A stretch of DNA of 64,000 bases from Ruegeria sp. HKCCA6707 (GCF_013033515.1 NZ_WQEG01000005.1:62001-126000); one strand, 5' to 3'; positions 24,064 to 33,917 are shown, counted from the first letter of the stretch. Numbers and translations are program-made. Notes: generated by a model from the sequence alone, not told the origin.

Positions 24064-24341
24064 TCGATTTTCCTCCCAACCTCCAACAACATAGGACGCA
24101 GGCGAGTTTTTAATATGTACTTAATTGGACGTTTCATCAGCTGAAAACGTCGAAGCTCAGGGTCAATTCGACTCTGCCGCAGACGTTCGGCAGAATTAAG
24201 CAAACGTCTGCTGCGCGGACTCGGTGGCAGAAGAAATTTTTTGCACCAAGGTGCAGTGCCCTAAAAGTTAACAAATTAGACCGTTCCTATAAGCCGATGT
24301 TTTTCCTATCGTTGGTAAAAATTACGTGTCGGGAGGTCTTA
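24064..24341. other. Intergenic region with degenerate repeat
   Basis: This stretch holds CGTCTGCTGCGCGGACT at 24205-24221, preceded by GCAGACGTTCGGCAG, both of the same style as the other intergenic repeats. The promoter of the sulfatase operon should be in the last 100 bases, which are AT-rich. Confidence 0.45.
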
Positions 24342-25904
24342 ATGAACAAGCTTTTCTTAGTAGCGGGTGCGGTCTGTTTTGCTTTCACTGGAGCTTGGGC
24401 CGACGAACATACCCCGCCCAACATTCTTGTCATCATGGCAGATGACGTAGGTTGGGCGAGCGTCGGCGTTTACCACGGAGGTGTCAAAAGCATTGAGACG
24501 CCGAACTTGGATCGCCTGTCGTCTGAGGGTGCTCGTCTCACAGATTATTATGCCGAGCCAAGTTGCACCGCCGGTCGATCAGCCTTCATGACCGGACAGT
24601 TGCCTATTCGGACTGGTATGCACACCGTTGGACTGCCGGGAGATCCGATAGGTTTAAACCCAGATGACCCAACGCTTCCGATGTTCCTGAAAAAGTTGGG
24701 GTACACGACGGGGCAATTCGGAAAAAACCACCTGGGCGATCTCAATGAGTTCCTACCGACTACAAAAGGTTTCGACGAGTATTGGGGTTGGCTCTATCAC
24801 TTGAATGCTATGGAATATACGTCTGATCCGGATTGGCCAGACGACCCAGAATTCAACGCGCAATTTGCGCCTCGCAACATTATTCATTCATTTGCAACAG
24901 AGGAAGTAGACGAAACAGTCGACCCGCGATTTGGAAAAGTCGGGAAGCAGCGCATCATTGATGACGGGCCTGCGCCTCCTGAGCGCCAAAAGACTTTGGA
25001 TGACGAAGTGACATCTTACACGAAGGACTTCATTTCTCGTGCAGTAGAATCGGACACTCCATTTTTTGTCTGGATGGCTCCAGCCCGTGCACACGTCTGG
25101 ACCCACCTCAGCCCCGAATACGAAGCTATGTTGGGCAATGGGCGCGGACTTCAGGATGTTGTCATGAAGGAGTTGGACAACAACGTTGGTAACGTTCTCA
25201 GCCACCTTGAGGATCTGGGAGTCGCCGATAATACCATAGTGATGTTCACCGCAGACAATGGCCCGGAAACACTGACGTGGCCTGATGGTGGTACGACACC
25301 GTTTCATGGGGAAAAGGGTACTACTTGGGAAGGTGGCTTTAGAGTTCCTGCGATTATTCGCTGGCCGGGCAAAATTCCAGAAGGTCAAGTCTTGAATGGC
25401 ATCTTCAGCGGAATGGACTGGATGCCAACATTTGTAGCAGCGGCTGGAGGTCCGACAGATCTAAGAGAAAAGCTCCTAGAGGGATATGAAGGCTATAAAG
25501 TGCATCTCGATGGCTACAATCAACTATCTTACCTGACGGGTGAGGATGAAGAGAGCAATCGCCGCGAGCTGATTTACTATCAGGGTACGGACCTCCAAGC
25601 AATACGCTACAACGATTGGAAAGCGCACTTTGTCGTTCAAAACCACGGCTGGTCAGGCCCGAAGGAAGAACTGGTCGCCCCCTTGCTTTTCAACCTCCGC
25701 CGCGATCCCTACGAAAAAGCTGCGGAGGAAAGCGGTATGTACGTCCGCTGGATGGGTGAGAAAATGTGGGCATTCGGCCCAGCCGCCCGTTTAGTGCAGG
25801 CACATCTCGCTACTTTCGAGGAGTTCCCTCCGCGCGGGAAGCCGGTCGCCAATCAAGACCATGTTCAAGAACAAACATCAACCGAAGGCGGCATCTCTCA
25901 GTAG
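24342..25904 (+). CDS. Arylsulfatase-type sulfatase, exported
   Basis: This 520-residue sulfatase has a Sec signal peptide (MNKLFLVAGAVCFAFTGAWA). The metal-binding NILVIMADDVGW lies at the mature start. The active-site signature is SCTAGR with Cys-75, to be converted to formylglycine by a generating enzyme that is not in this window. Later blocks FTADNGPET and HGEKGTTWEGGFRVP fit the family. The start at 24342 has GGGAGG six bases upstream; 15 extra codons open upstream lack homology. It heads a likely operon with the DUF4345 and DUF302 genes. The substrate cannot be read from sequence. Confidence 0.92.
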   Translation: MNKLFLVAGAVCFAFTGAWADEHTPPNILVIMADDVGWASVGVYHGGVKSIETPNLDRLSSEGARLTDYYAEPSCTAGRSAFMTGQLPIRTGMHTVGLPGDPIGLNPDDPTLPMFLKKLGYTTGQFGKNHLGDLNEFLPTTKGFDEYWGWLYHLNAMEYTSDPDWPDDPEFNAQFAPRNIIHSFATEEVDETVDPRFGKVGKQRIIDDGPAPPERQKTLDDEVTSYTKDFISRAVESDTPFFVWMAPARAHVWTHLSPEYEAMLGNGRGLQDVVMKELDNNVGNVLSHLEDLGVADNTIVMFTADNGPETLTWPDGGTTPFHGEKGTTWEGGFRVPAIIRWPGKIPEGQVLNGIFSGMDWMPTFVAAAGGPTDLREKLLEGYEGYKVHLDGYNQLSYLTGEDEESNRRELIYYQGTDLQAIRYNDWKAHFVVQNHGWSGPKEELVAPLLFNLRRDPYEKAAEESGMYVRWMGEKMWAFGPAARLVQAHLATFEEFPPRGKPVANQDHVQEQTSTEGGISQ

Positions 25905-26030
25905 AGGAAGCGAGGCAACCAATACGCCTTTCCCTCCGCAGCGTGGGCATCCGGCTCGGATCATCGGATGCCCAAAATAACCGACTACGAATTTCGCAAA
26001 AAGCGAAACCTCTACGCGAAGGAGTCCTCC

Positions 26031-26405
26031 ATGAGTGCCAGATTTGTCCTTCTGCTTGCTGCTGTCGGCCTCGTGCCAATTGCGTTATCATATGGCCTGA
26101 TGCCGGGTAGTTCGATCCCAGTTTTACTGGGATTTCCAGTGGAAGGAACGAACCAAACCCACGTGTTCCGAGCGATTATGGGTCTTTACCTGGCAAACGC
26201 GTTGTTTTGGTTGGTGGCCGCTTCGAAACCAGAATTACAACGCCCTGCGCTGTGGGTTCTATTTTTGTTTATGTCAGGACTAGCCGTTGGACGCATACTA
26301 AGTATTCTCATCGATGGAGTTCCGAACGGGATACTTCTCTTTTACCTTGCGGCCGAGGTAGCTTTTGCGGCTCTGGCGGCGGTTTCCCTGAAAAAAGTAC
26401 GATGA
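26031..26405 (+). CDS. DUF4345 family small membrane protein
   Basis: This 124-residue protein has four hydrophobic helices and matches DUF4345 (THVFRAIMGLYLANALFW, then LFLFMSGLAVGRILSI). The function is unknown in the family. The ATG at 26031 has GAAGGAG upstream, and the following gene starts one base after its stop, so the two are surely co-transcribed. Confidence 0.75.
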   Translation: MSARFVLLLAAVGLVPIALSYGLMPGSSIPVLLGFPVEGTNQTHVFRAIMGLYLANALFWLVAASKPELQRPALWVLFLFMSGLAVGRILSILIDGVPNGILLFYLAAEVAFAALAAVSLKKVR

Positions 26406-26406
26406 A

Positions 26407-27279
26407 ATGGGAAGCGGTAAAATGGTGAGGTTTGGCTTTGTTCTCTCGATGATTGCAACTTTATTAGTTTCGGCATCCGCTTTTGCACAATCTTCATCTG
26501 TCCAGAAAGCCGTGGACGAAAACTTCTTAGAGCTTGAGACTGCCGTTGCCGAAGGGGGAGCTACTCCAATCGCATCAATAGATCATTCGCGTCTGGCCAA
26601 AGCCGAAGGCGTAGAAATGCCAGCGTCTCGTGTACTCATTTTCTCTGATCCAGAGATAAACACGCCTATTCTGGAAGAGAACGTACGAGCAGGTTTGGAC
26701 CTTCCTTTTCGCGTGCTTTCCTTCGATCAGGATGGTAGCCCACAGAACGCTTACACAGACTCTCAGTTTCTCAAAGCCCGGCATGGACTCACGGACGCTT
26801 CTTCGTTGCGTGAGTTTCAGAGCAAGGTGCTTGAAGTTCTAAACGACTTGGATGCAACACCAGCGCCTACCAACGGGTTGTTTGCCGACTACGGGATCAT
26901 CGAGCTGCGATCTCAGCTCAGCGTACCAGAGGCAGTCGAACGTCTCAGGACAGCCGTGATGGGGCAGGACGATACTGTCTGGTTTGGGGAGATCGATTTT
27001 GCGGCCGAAGCGTCCCAACTAGGGGCGGAACTACCGGATGCAGTTCTCTTACTGTTTGGCGGACCAGCACCCGGTGGCGTGGCTATGGCGGGCTTTCCGG
27101 CAATTGGTTTGGATGCCTTTTGCCAAAAACTATTGATTTACGCGAATGAAGAAGGCGGCTCCGTTGTCATTTTCAATGACATCGCTGCCTTGGCGGAGTT
27201 GCACTACGGTTCTTCGGCCGAACCTCATCACGGTTTGAACAAACGGCTTACCGAAACATTTCGCACGGCAATTGAGTAG
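26407..27279 (+). CDS. Exported protein with two tandem DUF302 domains
   Basis: This 290-residue protein has a signal peptide (FGFVLSMIATLLVSASAFAQ). Two DUF302 units follow at about residues 40-125 (SRVLIFSDPEINTPILEENV, LDLPFRVLSF) and 170-270 (DAVLLLFGGPAPGGVAMAGF). The molecular function of DUF302 is not established. Start codons at 26407 and 26422 are both possible. Its place after the sulfatase and DUF4345 genes suggests one extracytoplasmic process. Confidence 0.8.
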   Translation: MGSGKMVRFGFVLSMIATLLVSASAFAQSSSVQKAVDENFLELETAVAEGGATPIASIDHSRLAKAEGVEMPASRVLIFSDPEINTPILEENVRAGLDLPFRVLSFDQDGSPQNAYTDSQFLKARHGLTDASSLREFQSKVLEVLNDLDATPAPTNGLFADYGIIELRSQLSVPEAVERLRTAVMGQDDTVWFGEIDFAAEASQLGAELPDAVLLLFGGPAPGGVAMAGFPAIGLDAFCQKLLIYANEEGGSVVIFNDIAALAELHYGSSAEPHHGLNKRLTETFRTAIE

Positions 27280-27614
27280 CTTCTGTTTCGAAAACACAAT
27301 AGAAGCCCGATACCGACTGGCCATCTTTTGGTCGTCCGCGTTGGGCTCGAAGTGGTCGCTCGCAGAGTTTGGGCGAATTTCTGCTCTGTGGGACAAAGCG
27401 GACCTTACGGGGATGTCGTAACTAACGCACGTGACCTAAAGGCTGGTAGAACGGGTTGGCCGGCTTGGTAAGCTCTGGAGCGGCAAGCTACGTCACCCTT
27501 TGAATTGCAAGAACTTTCTACAATAGCTCGTGTTCTCTAAAACCAAGCTTCTACGGTTGATTTTTTGACTCAACTCTTTGACTCAGTCATTCTTCTCCAG
27601 GGGGGGAACGCGAT
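27280..27614. other. Intergenic region with degenerate repeat
   Basis: There is no gene here. An imperfect copy of the intergenic repeat (CTGCTCTGTGGGACAAAGCG and neighbours) lies at 27379-27404. The AT-rich last 100 bases should carry the promoter for the kinase operon. Confidence 0.45.
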
Positions 27615-30600
27615 ATGAATGGCGCTGACCAGAAAAGCCAAGCAGACAGGTACGAAGAAGGTATAGCGCTTCTGGATGTTGGTGTCGGCATATTCGATGA
27701 CGCACTCCGACTGGTTTACTGCAACCCCGCATTTCGCGAGATGCGACGCTATCCACAAGAGCTCTGCCGCCGTGGTGTTAGTCTAGAAGATTTGCTGCAT
27801 TTCAACGCCGAACGCGGAGATTTTGGCGCGGGCAAAACTGATCGGCTAGTGGCCGATCGAATGGATGAGATTGGTGCCTCTGGTGAGCGCGCGCTCGAGC
27901 ATGAGATGGCAGACGGGCAGATTCTAGCGATCAGCTATCGCAGAACGGCCTCGGGAGGAACGATGGTCACCTATCAGGACCGCACCGCCGAACGAAAAGC
28001 AGAAAGAGCATTGCGAGAAAGTGAGGAGCGCTACGCGCTTGTTTCAGACGCTGCGGAAGAGGCAATCTACGATTGGCACATTACCGACGACCAGTTTTAT
28101 GCGTCCCCACGACTTGAGACTTTCCTAGGGCTTGAGACCGGTCCTAAGGGAGAGAGAACGTGGGTATGGCAAGACATTATTCATCCCGACGATTTGCCCT
28201 CTTACTTGTCAGCGTTGGAGGCGCATATATCCGGCAAGAAGAAACGATGGGAATGTGAGTACCGACTCAAAGTAGCCAGCGGAAAGTGGCGCTGGGTATC
28301 GGATCACGGCACCTCGATTCGCGATACTAACGGCTACGCGACGCGTATGGTTGCCGCAATTCGGGACATTACACCCAAGATTGAACGGGATGCAGCCCTT
28401 GCCGCAAGTGAGGAAAGATACCAGTTGGTCACTCAAGCTACCAGCGATGGAATTTATGATTGGGACGTGACCAATGATGTTCTGTTTGTCTCTGCTGACC
28501 TGAACGATCTACTCAGTTTGGACGAGGCCAATTCGTCTTCGACACGATGGGCCGAGCAGATCCATCCGGATGATTACGACGCTTATGTCAAGGCAATCAT
28601 TAACCATTTCAAGGGCGGGACTGATGCCGTTGAATGTGACTACCGGCAGAGGGCGCGTGATGGCGGTTACCGTTGGGTTCACGACCGAGGCGTTGGTGTG
28701 CGAAACGCCGAAGGCCGGGTCGTTCGGCTTGTCGGTGCCGTGCGCGACATAACTGAAATCCGGGATGCACGGGAACGAATTGCCCGAATTGAAGGTCGGC
28801 TACTCGGAGCAATTGAAACGATCGCCGATGGTTTGCTTTTGGTGGGACCTGAAAATCGCGTCGAGTTATTCAACGACCGCTACGTCCAGATCTTCAGCGA
28901 CGCCGCTGGCGGCGCCGATTTGAGCAACCTTATTTATGAGGGCCGCGAATTCTTCGACATGATCCGCAACGGCTATGAGCTTGGGATGTTTACCGAACAT
29001 CCAGACGGCGTTGACGGTTGGATCGCTGCCCGCCGCGTCGCTTGGGAGAAGCCAAAGGCGAACTGGGAACTAGAGTTGGGCAACGGTGTGTGGATCATGC
29101 TCAACGAACGTCGCCTGCCTGATGGTGGCCGCATCATGGTTTACAACGACATAACCGAATTCAAACGCAGGGAGGCAGATGCGCAGGCCGCACGGCAGCG
29201 GTTTGAAGACGCAATTGAAGCGATTTCGTCTGGTTTTGCATTGTGGGATGCCGAGGATCGGCTAGTTGTGTGTAACGAGCGCTACCGCACCTACATGAAC
29301 GAACTCGCCGACAAGGTCGTACCCGGCGTGAAATTCAAAGAGATCATCGGTGCCGGCATCAAGCGCGGCCTATTTCCACTTTCCGAAGGAGAAGTAGAAG
29401 GGTATCTTGAGAGAATTGCCGAAAAACGCAAGAAAGCCTCGGGCGAACCACGCGAACAGCTAGTCGCCGGGTACTGGCTGCAGATTACGGATCACCGCAC
29501 TTCGGATGGTGGCATCGTCTCGATCTATACCGACATTACCGAACTGAAGACCAAACAGCTGGAGATCGAACAACAATCAGCGATCCTCGAGTTAACAATG
29601 GAGAACATGGGCCAGGGGATTACGCTGGTGGATAAAGAGCTGCGCACAATTGCGTTGAATTCGAAATTTCTTGACCTCATGGAGTTTCCTCGCGAACGCT
29701 TTCGCCCCGGATTCACAATGGAAGAGGCATTTCGGTTCAATGCTGAACGAGGGGAATATGGGCCGGGCGACATTGATACCCAAGTGCGCGAGCGGGTGGA
29801 ACTGGCCGCAAAATTCTTACCGCACAAATTTGAGCGTATTCGTCCTGATGGTACGGTGATTGAGATTATCGGCAACCCTATCCAAGGTGGCGGCCTAGTT
29901 GCAACTTACACTGACATTACGGACCGCAAACTCGCTGACGAAGCACTGAAAGCGGCACTGGCAGAATTTAACGCGGTCATCGATCACGTCGACTATGGAA
30001 TTCTGTTCATGGGACCGGATTTACGTGCGCGTATAATAAATCGGGCATTTGCGCGAATTTGGAACATCGATCAGAAATTCATCGACCAGCGCCCAACTAT
30101 GCAGGAGCTGATAGAGTACAACAAGGGCACAGGAGTCTATGATGTCGCGCCGAAGGACTGGGATGACTGGCTGTCCATGCGGGTCGAGGCAATACGGGCA
30201 GGAAACATGCCACCGGGCGAGTTGTGTCGGGCTGATGGCATGACGTTGAGTTTCCAATGCGTGGACCTGCCGGATGGCGGTCGCATGCTGACCTATTTCG
30301 ATATCACCGAACTAAAACGGCGTGAAGCGGAGATTTCCAACGCGCGTGATGCGGCTGAGCAAGCCCTCAACGATCTGCGGCAAGCCCAAGAACGGCTCAT
30401 CCAGTCCGAGAAGATGGCCAGCCTAGGCCAACTTACTGCCGGCATTGCCCACGAGATCAAGAACCCGCTGAATTTCGTCAACAACTTTGCCAAATTGTCT
30501 GGCGAGTTGTTGGAAGAATTACACGAGATATTAGAAGACCCGATCGCGGCTCTGGAGGAAGAGGATCGCGAGGAAGCTAAGGACCTATGGCAGACAGTAC

Positions 30601-31199
30601 GCGGCAACTTAGGCAAGATAAACCAACACGGTCAACGTGCTGACAGCATCGTTAAAAACATGCTTCTGCATTCCCGTGAGGGGCCGAGCGAGTTGCAACG
30701 TGTTGCACTAAACCCGATCGCAGAAGAAGCGCTGAACCTTGCCTATCACGGTGCTCGGGCGGAGGATTCCAGTTTCAATGTCGAAATACGAGCCGACATT
30801 GATCCCGACGTTGGCCAAATCGATTGCTATCCGCAGGATTTGATGCGTGTTTTTCTTAATCTCATCAGCAACGGCATGTATGCGGCCAACAAACGTAAAG
30901 ACGCGGAAGAAGGTGACTTTTCACCGACGATCTGGCTATCGACGCGAGCCAATGGTGACCGCGTCAACGTCACTATTCGCGATAATGGTACGGGCATTCC
31001 AGAAGAAATGAGGGAGAAAATTTTTCTACCGTTTTACACCACAAAACCCGCGGGTGAAGGCACAGGGCTCGGCCTTTCGTTGAGCTATGATACCATCGTC
31101 AAGCAGCATGGTGGAACTTTGACTGTGGACAGTAAGCCAGGGGATCACACGATTTTTGTCGTTTCGGTCCCGGTCCATTCTCAGGGGGACCCAGCATGA
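27615..31199 (+). CDS. Multi-PAS soluble sensor histidine kinase
   Basis: This 1194-residue cytoplasmic kinase has no transmembrane segment. Seven PAS-type domains are strung along residues 15-900: PAS-7-like units (FDDALRLVYCNPAFREM, LVVCNERYRTYMNEL, VDKELRTIALNSKFLDL and others), with two PAS-3-like units between the first and the rest. A short coiled coil precedes HisKA with His-946 in AGIAHEIKNPLNF, and then the ATPase boxes NLISNGMYAANK, DNGTGIPEEM and GEGTGLGLSLSYD. It overlaps the next gene by 4 bp. The PAS string suggests sensing of several soluble cues or one cue by assembly. Confidence 0.92.
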   Translation: MNGADQKSQADRYEEGIALLDVGVGIFDDALRLVYCNPAFREMRRYPQELCRRGVSLEDLLHFNAERGDFGAGKTDRLVADRMDEIGASGERALEHEMADGQILAISYRRTASGGTMVTYQDRTAERKAERALRESEERYALVSDAAEEAIYDWHITDDQFYASPRLETFLGLETGPKGERTWVWQDIIHPDDLPSYLSALEAHISGKKKRWECEYRLKVASGKWRWVSDHGTSIRDTNGYATRMVAAIRDITPKIERDAALAASEERYQLVTQATSDGIYDWDVTNDVLFVSADLNDLLSLDEANSSSTRWAEQIHPDDYDAYVKAIINHFKGGTDAVECDYRQRARDGGYRWVHDRGVGVRNAEGRVVRLVGAVRDITEIRDARERIARIEGRLLGAIETIADGLLLVGPENRVELFNDRYVQIFSDAAGGADLSNLIYEGREFFDMIRNGYELGMFTEHPDGVDGWIAARRVAWEKPKANWELELGNGVWIMLNERRLPDGGRIMVYNDITEFKRREADAQAARQRFEDAIEAISSGFALWDAEDRLVVCNERYRTYMNELADKVVPGVKFKEIIGAGIKRGLFPLSEGEVEGYLERIAEKRKKASGEPREQLVAGYWLQITDHRTSDGGIVSIYTDITELKTKQLEIEQQSAILELTMENMGQGITLVDKELRTIALNSKFLDLMEFPRERFRPGFTMEEAFRFNAERGEYGPGDIDTQVRERVELAAKFLPHKFERIRPDGTVIEIIGNPIQGGGLVATYTDITDRKLADEALKAALAEFNAVIDHVDYGILFMGPDLRARIINRAFARIWNIDQKFIDQRPTMQELIEYNKGTGVYDVAPKDWDDWLSMRVEAIRAGNMPPGELCRADGMTLSFQCVDLPDGGRMLTYFDITELKRREAEISNARDAAEQALNDLRQAQERLIQSEKMASLGQLTAGIAHEIKNPLNFVNNFAKLSGELLEELHEILEDPIAALEEEDREEAKDLWQTVRGNLGKINQHGQRADSIVKNMLLHSREGPSELQRVALNPIAEEALNLAYHGARAEDSSFNVEIRADIDPDVGQIDCYPQDLMRVFLNLISNGMYAANKRKDAEEGDFSPTIWLSTRANGDRVNVTIRDNGTGIPEEMREKIFLPFYTTKPAGEGTGLGLSLSYDTIVKQHGGTLTVDSKPGDHTIFVVSVPVHSQGDPA

Positions 31200-31582
31200 C
31201 AGGACAAATTCTGATGGTAGATGACGAACCCGACGCACAGGACCTAATTCGACAAAATTTTCGGCGGGAGATACGAAAAGGAGTCTACAGTTTTGGGTTT
31301 GCCGGGTCTGGCGAGTCCGCCTTGGACGCAATAAGTCATTCGACAGAAGAAGTGATGTTGGTGCTTTCGGACATCAACATGCCCGGCATGTCAGGAATCG
31401 AGCTTTTGCAGGAACTGCGCGCTCGCTGGCCTGAATTACCGGTTATGATGATCACCGCCTATGGTGATGCAGCGACCGAGGCGAAAGTCCGGGAACTGGG
31501 AGCGGAACAGCTCCTGACCAAGCCCGTCGATTTTGTTGAACTGAAAGAGCGGCTCTCACGATTTGTCGGAGATGCGACGTGA
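31196..31582 (+). CDS. Single-domain response regulator
   Basis: This 128-residue receiver has an acidic pair in MVDDEPDAQ, a phospho-Asp in LVLSDINMPGMSG, and Thr and Lys switch residues in MMITAYGD and LLTKPVD. It has no output domain. It overlaps both neighbours by 4 bp (ATGA and GTGA), so the three proteins are made together. It may be a phosphate sink or a shuttle between the kinase and another target. Confidence 0.9.
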   Translation: MTGQILMVDDEPDAQDLIRQNFRREIRKGVYSFGFAGSGESALDAISHSTEEVMLVLSDINMPGMSGIELLQELRARWPELPVMMITAYGDAATEAKVRELGAEQLLTKPVDFVELKERLSRFVGDAT

Positions 31583-32835
31583 CGCCGCCACGCATTCTAG
31601 TTGTCGATGACGAGCCCGACCTTGAAGCGTTGATTTCGCAAAAGTTTCGGCGTCGCGTACGCAAAGGGGAACTCGATCTATTGTTTGCTCATGACGGCAA
31701 ACACGCCCTCGAAGTTCTCGAAAAGAACCCTAAAATAGATATCGTCCTTTCCGACATAAACATGCCCAGGATGGATGGTCTCACTTTGCTTGAGCGGTTG
31801 AGCGAGATGGAAACTGATCTGCAAACTGTTATGGTTTCGGCCTACGGCGACATGAACAATATCCGCGCGGCTATGAACCGCGGGGCTTTCGATTTCGTGA
31901 CCAAACCGATTGAGTTCGAAGATCTCGACCGGACCATTGCCAAGACGCTGGAACACCTTGAGTTGCTCCGCCAATTGCGCACGGCCCGTGATAATGCCGA
32001 GCAAGCGAGATTGACGCTGTCACGGTATTTCTCTCCTACGGTGGTTGAGACGTTGTCGCGTGATCCAGAGGCAATAGAGGCCAAGGGCGAGCGCCGCGTA
32101 GCAACCTTTCTATTTACTGATCTGGCCGATTTCACTCAGCTGGTAGAAAGCTCGGATTCCGACCTGATCGTCGAAATTCTCAACGAATACCTAGATGGCA
32201 TGACCCGAACAATCTTTTCGCACGGCGGAACAGTCATGAAAATCATAGGCGACGCCATCCAAGTAATATTCGGTGCGCCAGTTGACGACCCGGAACATGC
32301 CGCGCACGCGGTGGCCTGCGCCTTGGCGCTCGACGAATTTGCCCAAGGTTTTCAGAAGAAACTACTGGATCGCGGCATCGCGTTGGGAGACACGCGCATA
32401 GGTGTGAACAGCGGCGGTGCGATTATTGGCAATTTCGGCGGCAAGAGCTATTTCGACTATACAGCGTATGGCGATGCTGTGAACACTGCGGCAAGGCTGG
32501 AACAGGCTAACAAGACGATAGGGACGCGCATCTGCACTTCGGAAAGTGTTGCCAAGGGGATCGTCAACTTTTCTGGCCGCCCAATTGGAAGACTCTTGCT
32601 GAAAGGCAAAACGCAAGCGGTGACCTGCTATGAACCCTTGTCAGAGGCGCTTGTCGACAGCGATCAAGTGAGAGATTACAAGGCGGCGTATGAGCTGCTA
32701 GAGGCGAGTGACCCCAAAGCGCGCCAATCCTTTGCGGCGCTTTTGGTCGAGTGCGAAGACGACCCCTTGATCTTGTTTCACCTTGGTCGATTGCTGGCCG
32801 GCGAAACTGGTGCAGACATTGAAGCAGTGGGTTGA
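31579..32835 (+). CDS. Response regulator with class III nucleotidyl cyclase output
   Basis: This 418-residue protein has a receiver (residues 1-125; VVDDEPDLEA, phospho-site VLSDINMPRMDG, TKPIEFED), a helical linker and a class III cyclase domain (about 170-345). The two metal aspartates are in FLFTDLADFT and MKIIGDAIQVIF, and the Asn/Arg pair is in NTAARLEQ, so it looks catalytically competent. It would make cAMP or cGMP in response to phosphorylation by the multi-PAS kinase. The start is GTG, overlapping the previous stop. About 60 residues after the cyclase are of unknown role. Confidence 0.9.
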   Translation: MTPPRILVVDDEPDLEALISQKFRRRVRKGELDLLFAHDGKHALEVLEKNPKIDIVLSDINMPRMDGLTLLERLSEMETDLQTVMVSAYGDMNNIRAAMNRGAFDFVTKPIEFEDLDRTIAKTLEHLELLRQLRTARDNAEQARLTLSRYFSPTVVETLSRDPEAIEAKGERRVATFLFTDLADFTQLVESSDSDLIVEILNEYLDGMTRTIFSHGGTVMKIIGDAIQVIFGAPVDDPEHAAHAVACALALDEFAQGFQKKLLDRGIALGDTRIGVNSGGAIIGNFGGKSYFDYTAYGDAVNTAARLEQANKTIGTRICTSESVAKGIVNFSGRPIGRLLLKGKTQAVTCYEPLSEALVDSDQVRDYKAAYELLEASDPKARQSFAALLVECEDDPLILFHLGRLLAGETGADIEAVG

Positions 32836-33013
32836 TCGCCAGACCTGTCCCAACGTCATTACCGCTATGCTTCCTCGTCAAACCGCTGATCGCGTCGATT
32901 GCTTGTCTTGTGATCTTGCTACCAGAGGCGCTCGCGATCAGGGCTAAACCTGCCTCGAAGCGCCTTCGACGGGACACGCGCGCCATCAGGACGACCTGAC
33001 AGCGCGCCCGTAT

Positions 33014-33349
33014 TCAGCCGCCTGAGACTTCGGTGCAGTTGCCCCTACCCCATCCCGATTTGCTGCCTGAGGCAGAATAGTCGAACGTTCCCTTTTCGGG
33101 ATGCACGTTATAGCTCAACGTGTAGTCTTCGCCGATATACAGGTAGGTTAGCGTGTCCAACCCCGGGTAGACCGCGACTACCTTGTCGATGTCACCAATA
33201 GTGATGTGGCCTTTGTCCTCACCTTCGTATTTTACCAATCGTGCAGCCATTTCCGGATGTTGTGCATCTGGTGCGTCGCACTCGAAAACACGCTCTTCCG
33301 CGAAGGCGGCAATCGGTAGAAAAATGAGGAAAAGTGGCGAGAATTTCAT
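33014..33349 (-). CDS. Small secreted protein of unknown function
   Basis: This 111-residue protein has a signal peptide (MKFSPLFLIFLPIAAFA). The mature part has two cysteines (VFECDAPD and RGNCTEVSGG) that may form a disulfide. No family is recognised. An in-frame ATG at 33379 is possible, but the start at 33349 gives a clean signal peptide. It is a single gene, with no partner on its strand. Confidence 0.6.
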   Translation of the reverse strand: MKFSPLFLIFLPIAAFAEERVFECDAPDAQHPEMAARLVKYEGEDKGHITIGDIDKVVAVYPGLDTLTYLYIGEDYTLSYNVHPEKGTFDYSASGSKSGWGRGNCTEVSGG

Positions 33350-33580
33350 TTGGAGTTCGGTCCATTTCTTATGTGGCATTTCAGCCGCGCATATTGACCG
33401 TTTCGGGCGGGAATTTTTCTAAATTCAGGCGGTTATACGTTGAATTTTTCTGTTACACGACAGAACGCCGCTCCACTCGGGTACCAAGCGGAGTGTAGAA
33501 ATAGAAACAGGCACGCTGATGCGAATGGCGCTTTAGAAAAAGCGCAGTCTTTGGCTGTCTCAACTCGATGAATGCGATAC

Positions 33581-33682
33581 CTAAAACACGGAAATCAAAA
33601 CGCTCGCAGCTGCTGCGAAACCAGCAAATGCCGCCACGCTTGCTAAGGTAATACAAATTATTTCCACTGCCGTGAGTTTCAT
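33581..33682 (-). CDS. Putative 33-residue single-span membrane peptide
   Basis: The peptide reads MKLTAVEIICITLASVAAF and continues alanine-rich to a final SVLISVF. It is almost entirely one hydrophobic helix after a charged start. The ATG has GCGAGG six bases upstream, a good ribosome site for this genome. Small single-span proteins of this kind often go unannotated. Composition and the ribosome site are the only support. Confidence 0.4.
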   Translation of the reverse strand: MKLTAVEIICITLASVAAFAGFAAAASVLISVF

Positions 33683-33892
33683 TTCGAACCTCGCCTATGC
33701 CTCGCGACCGAAATAGATCAACATGCACGTATCGCAAAGTGAGCTAAAACTAACGTAGCGGAAAGCTGCTGCGAATACGGCGTGTATTCGCTCAAACCGC
33801 TGACTGAGCGATTCCTCCCCGGTTGTTGAGATACAAATTGAACCTTGACCTGTGGCACATGCGCATCATCACTCGTTCCGCCAATGAGAAAA

Positions 33893-33917
33893 GGGCGTAC
33901 TCGCATCGAGTACGCCC
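33893..33917 (-). terminator. Intrinsic terminator (minus strand)
   Basis: The arms GGGCGTACTCG and CGAGTACGCCC form a perfect 11-bp stem with a 3-nt loop. On the minus strand the stem is followed by TTTT. It lies about 220 bases downstream of tRNA-Arg and could end that transcript. Confidence 0.6.
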
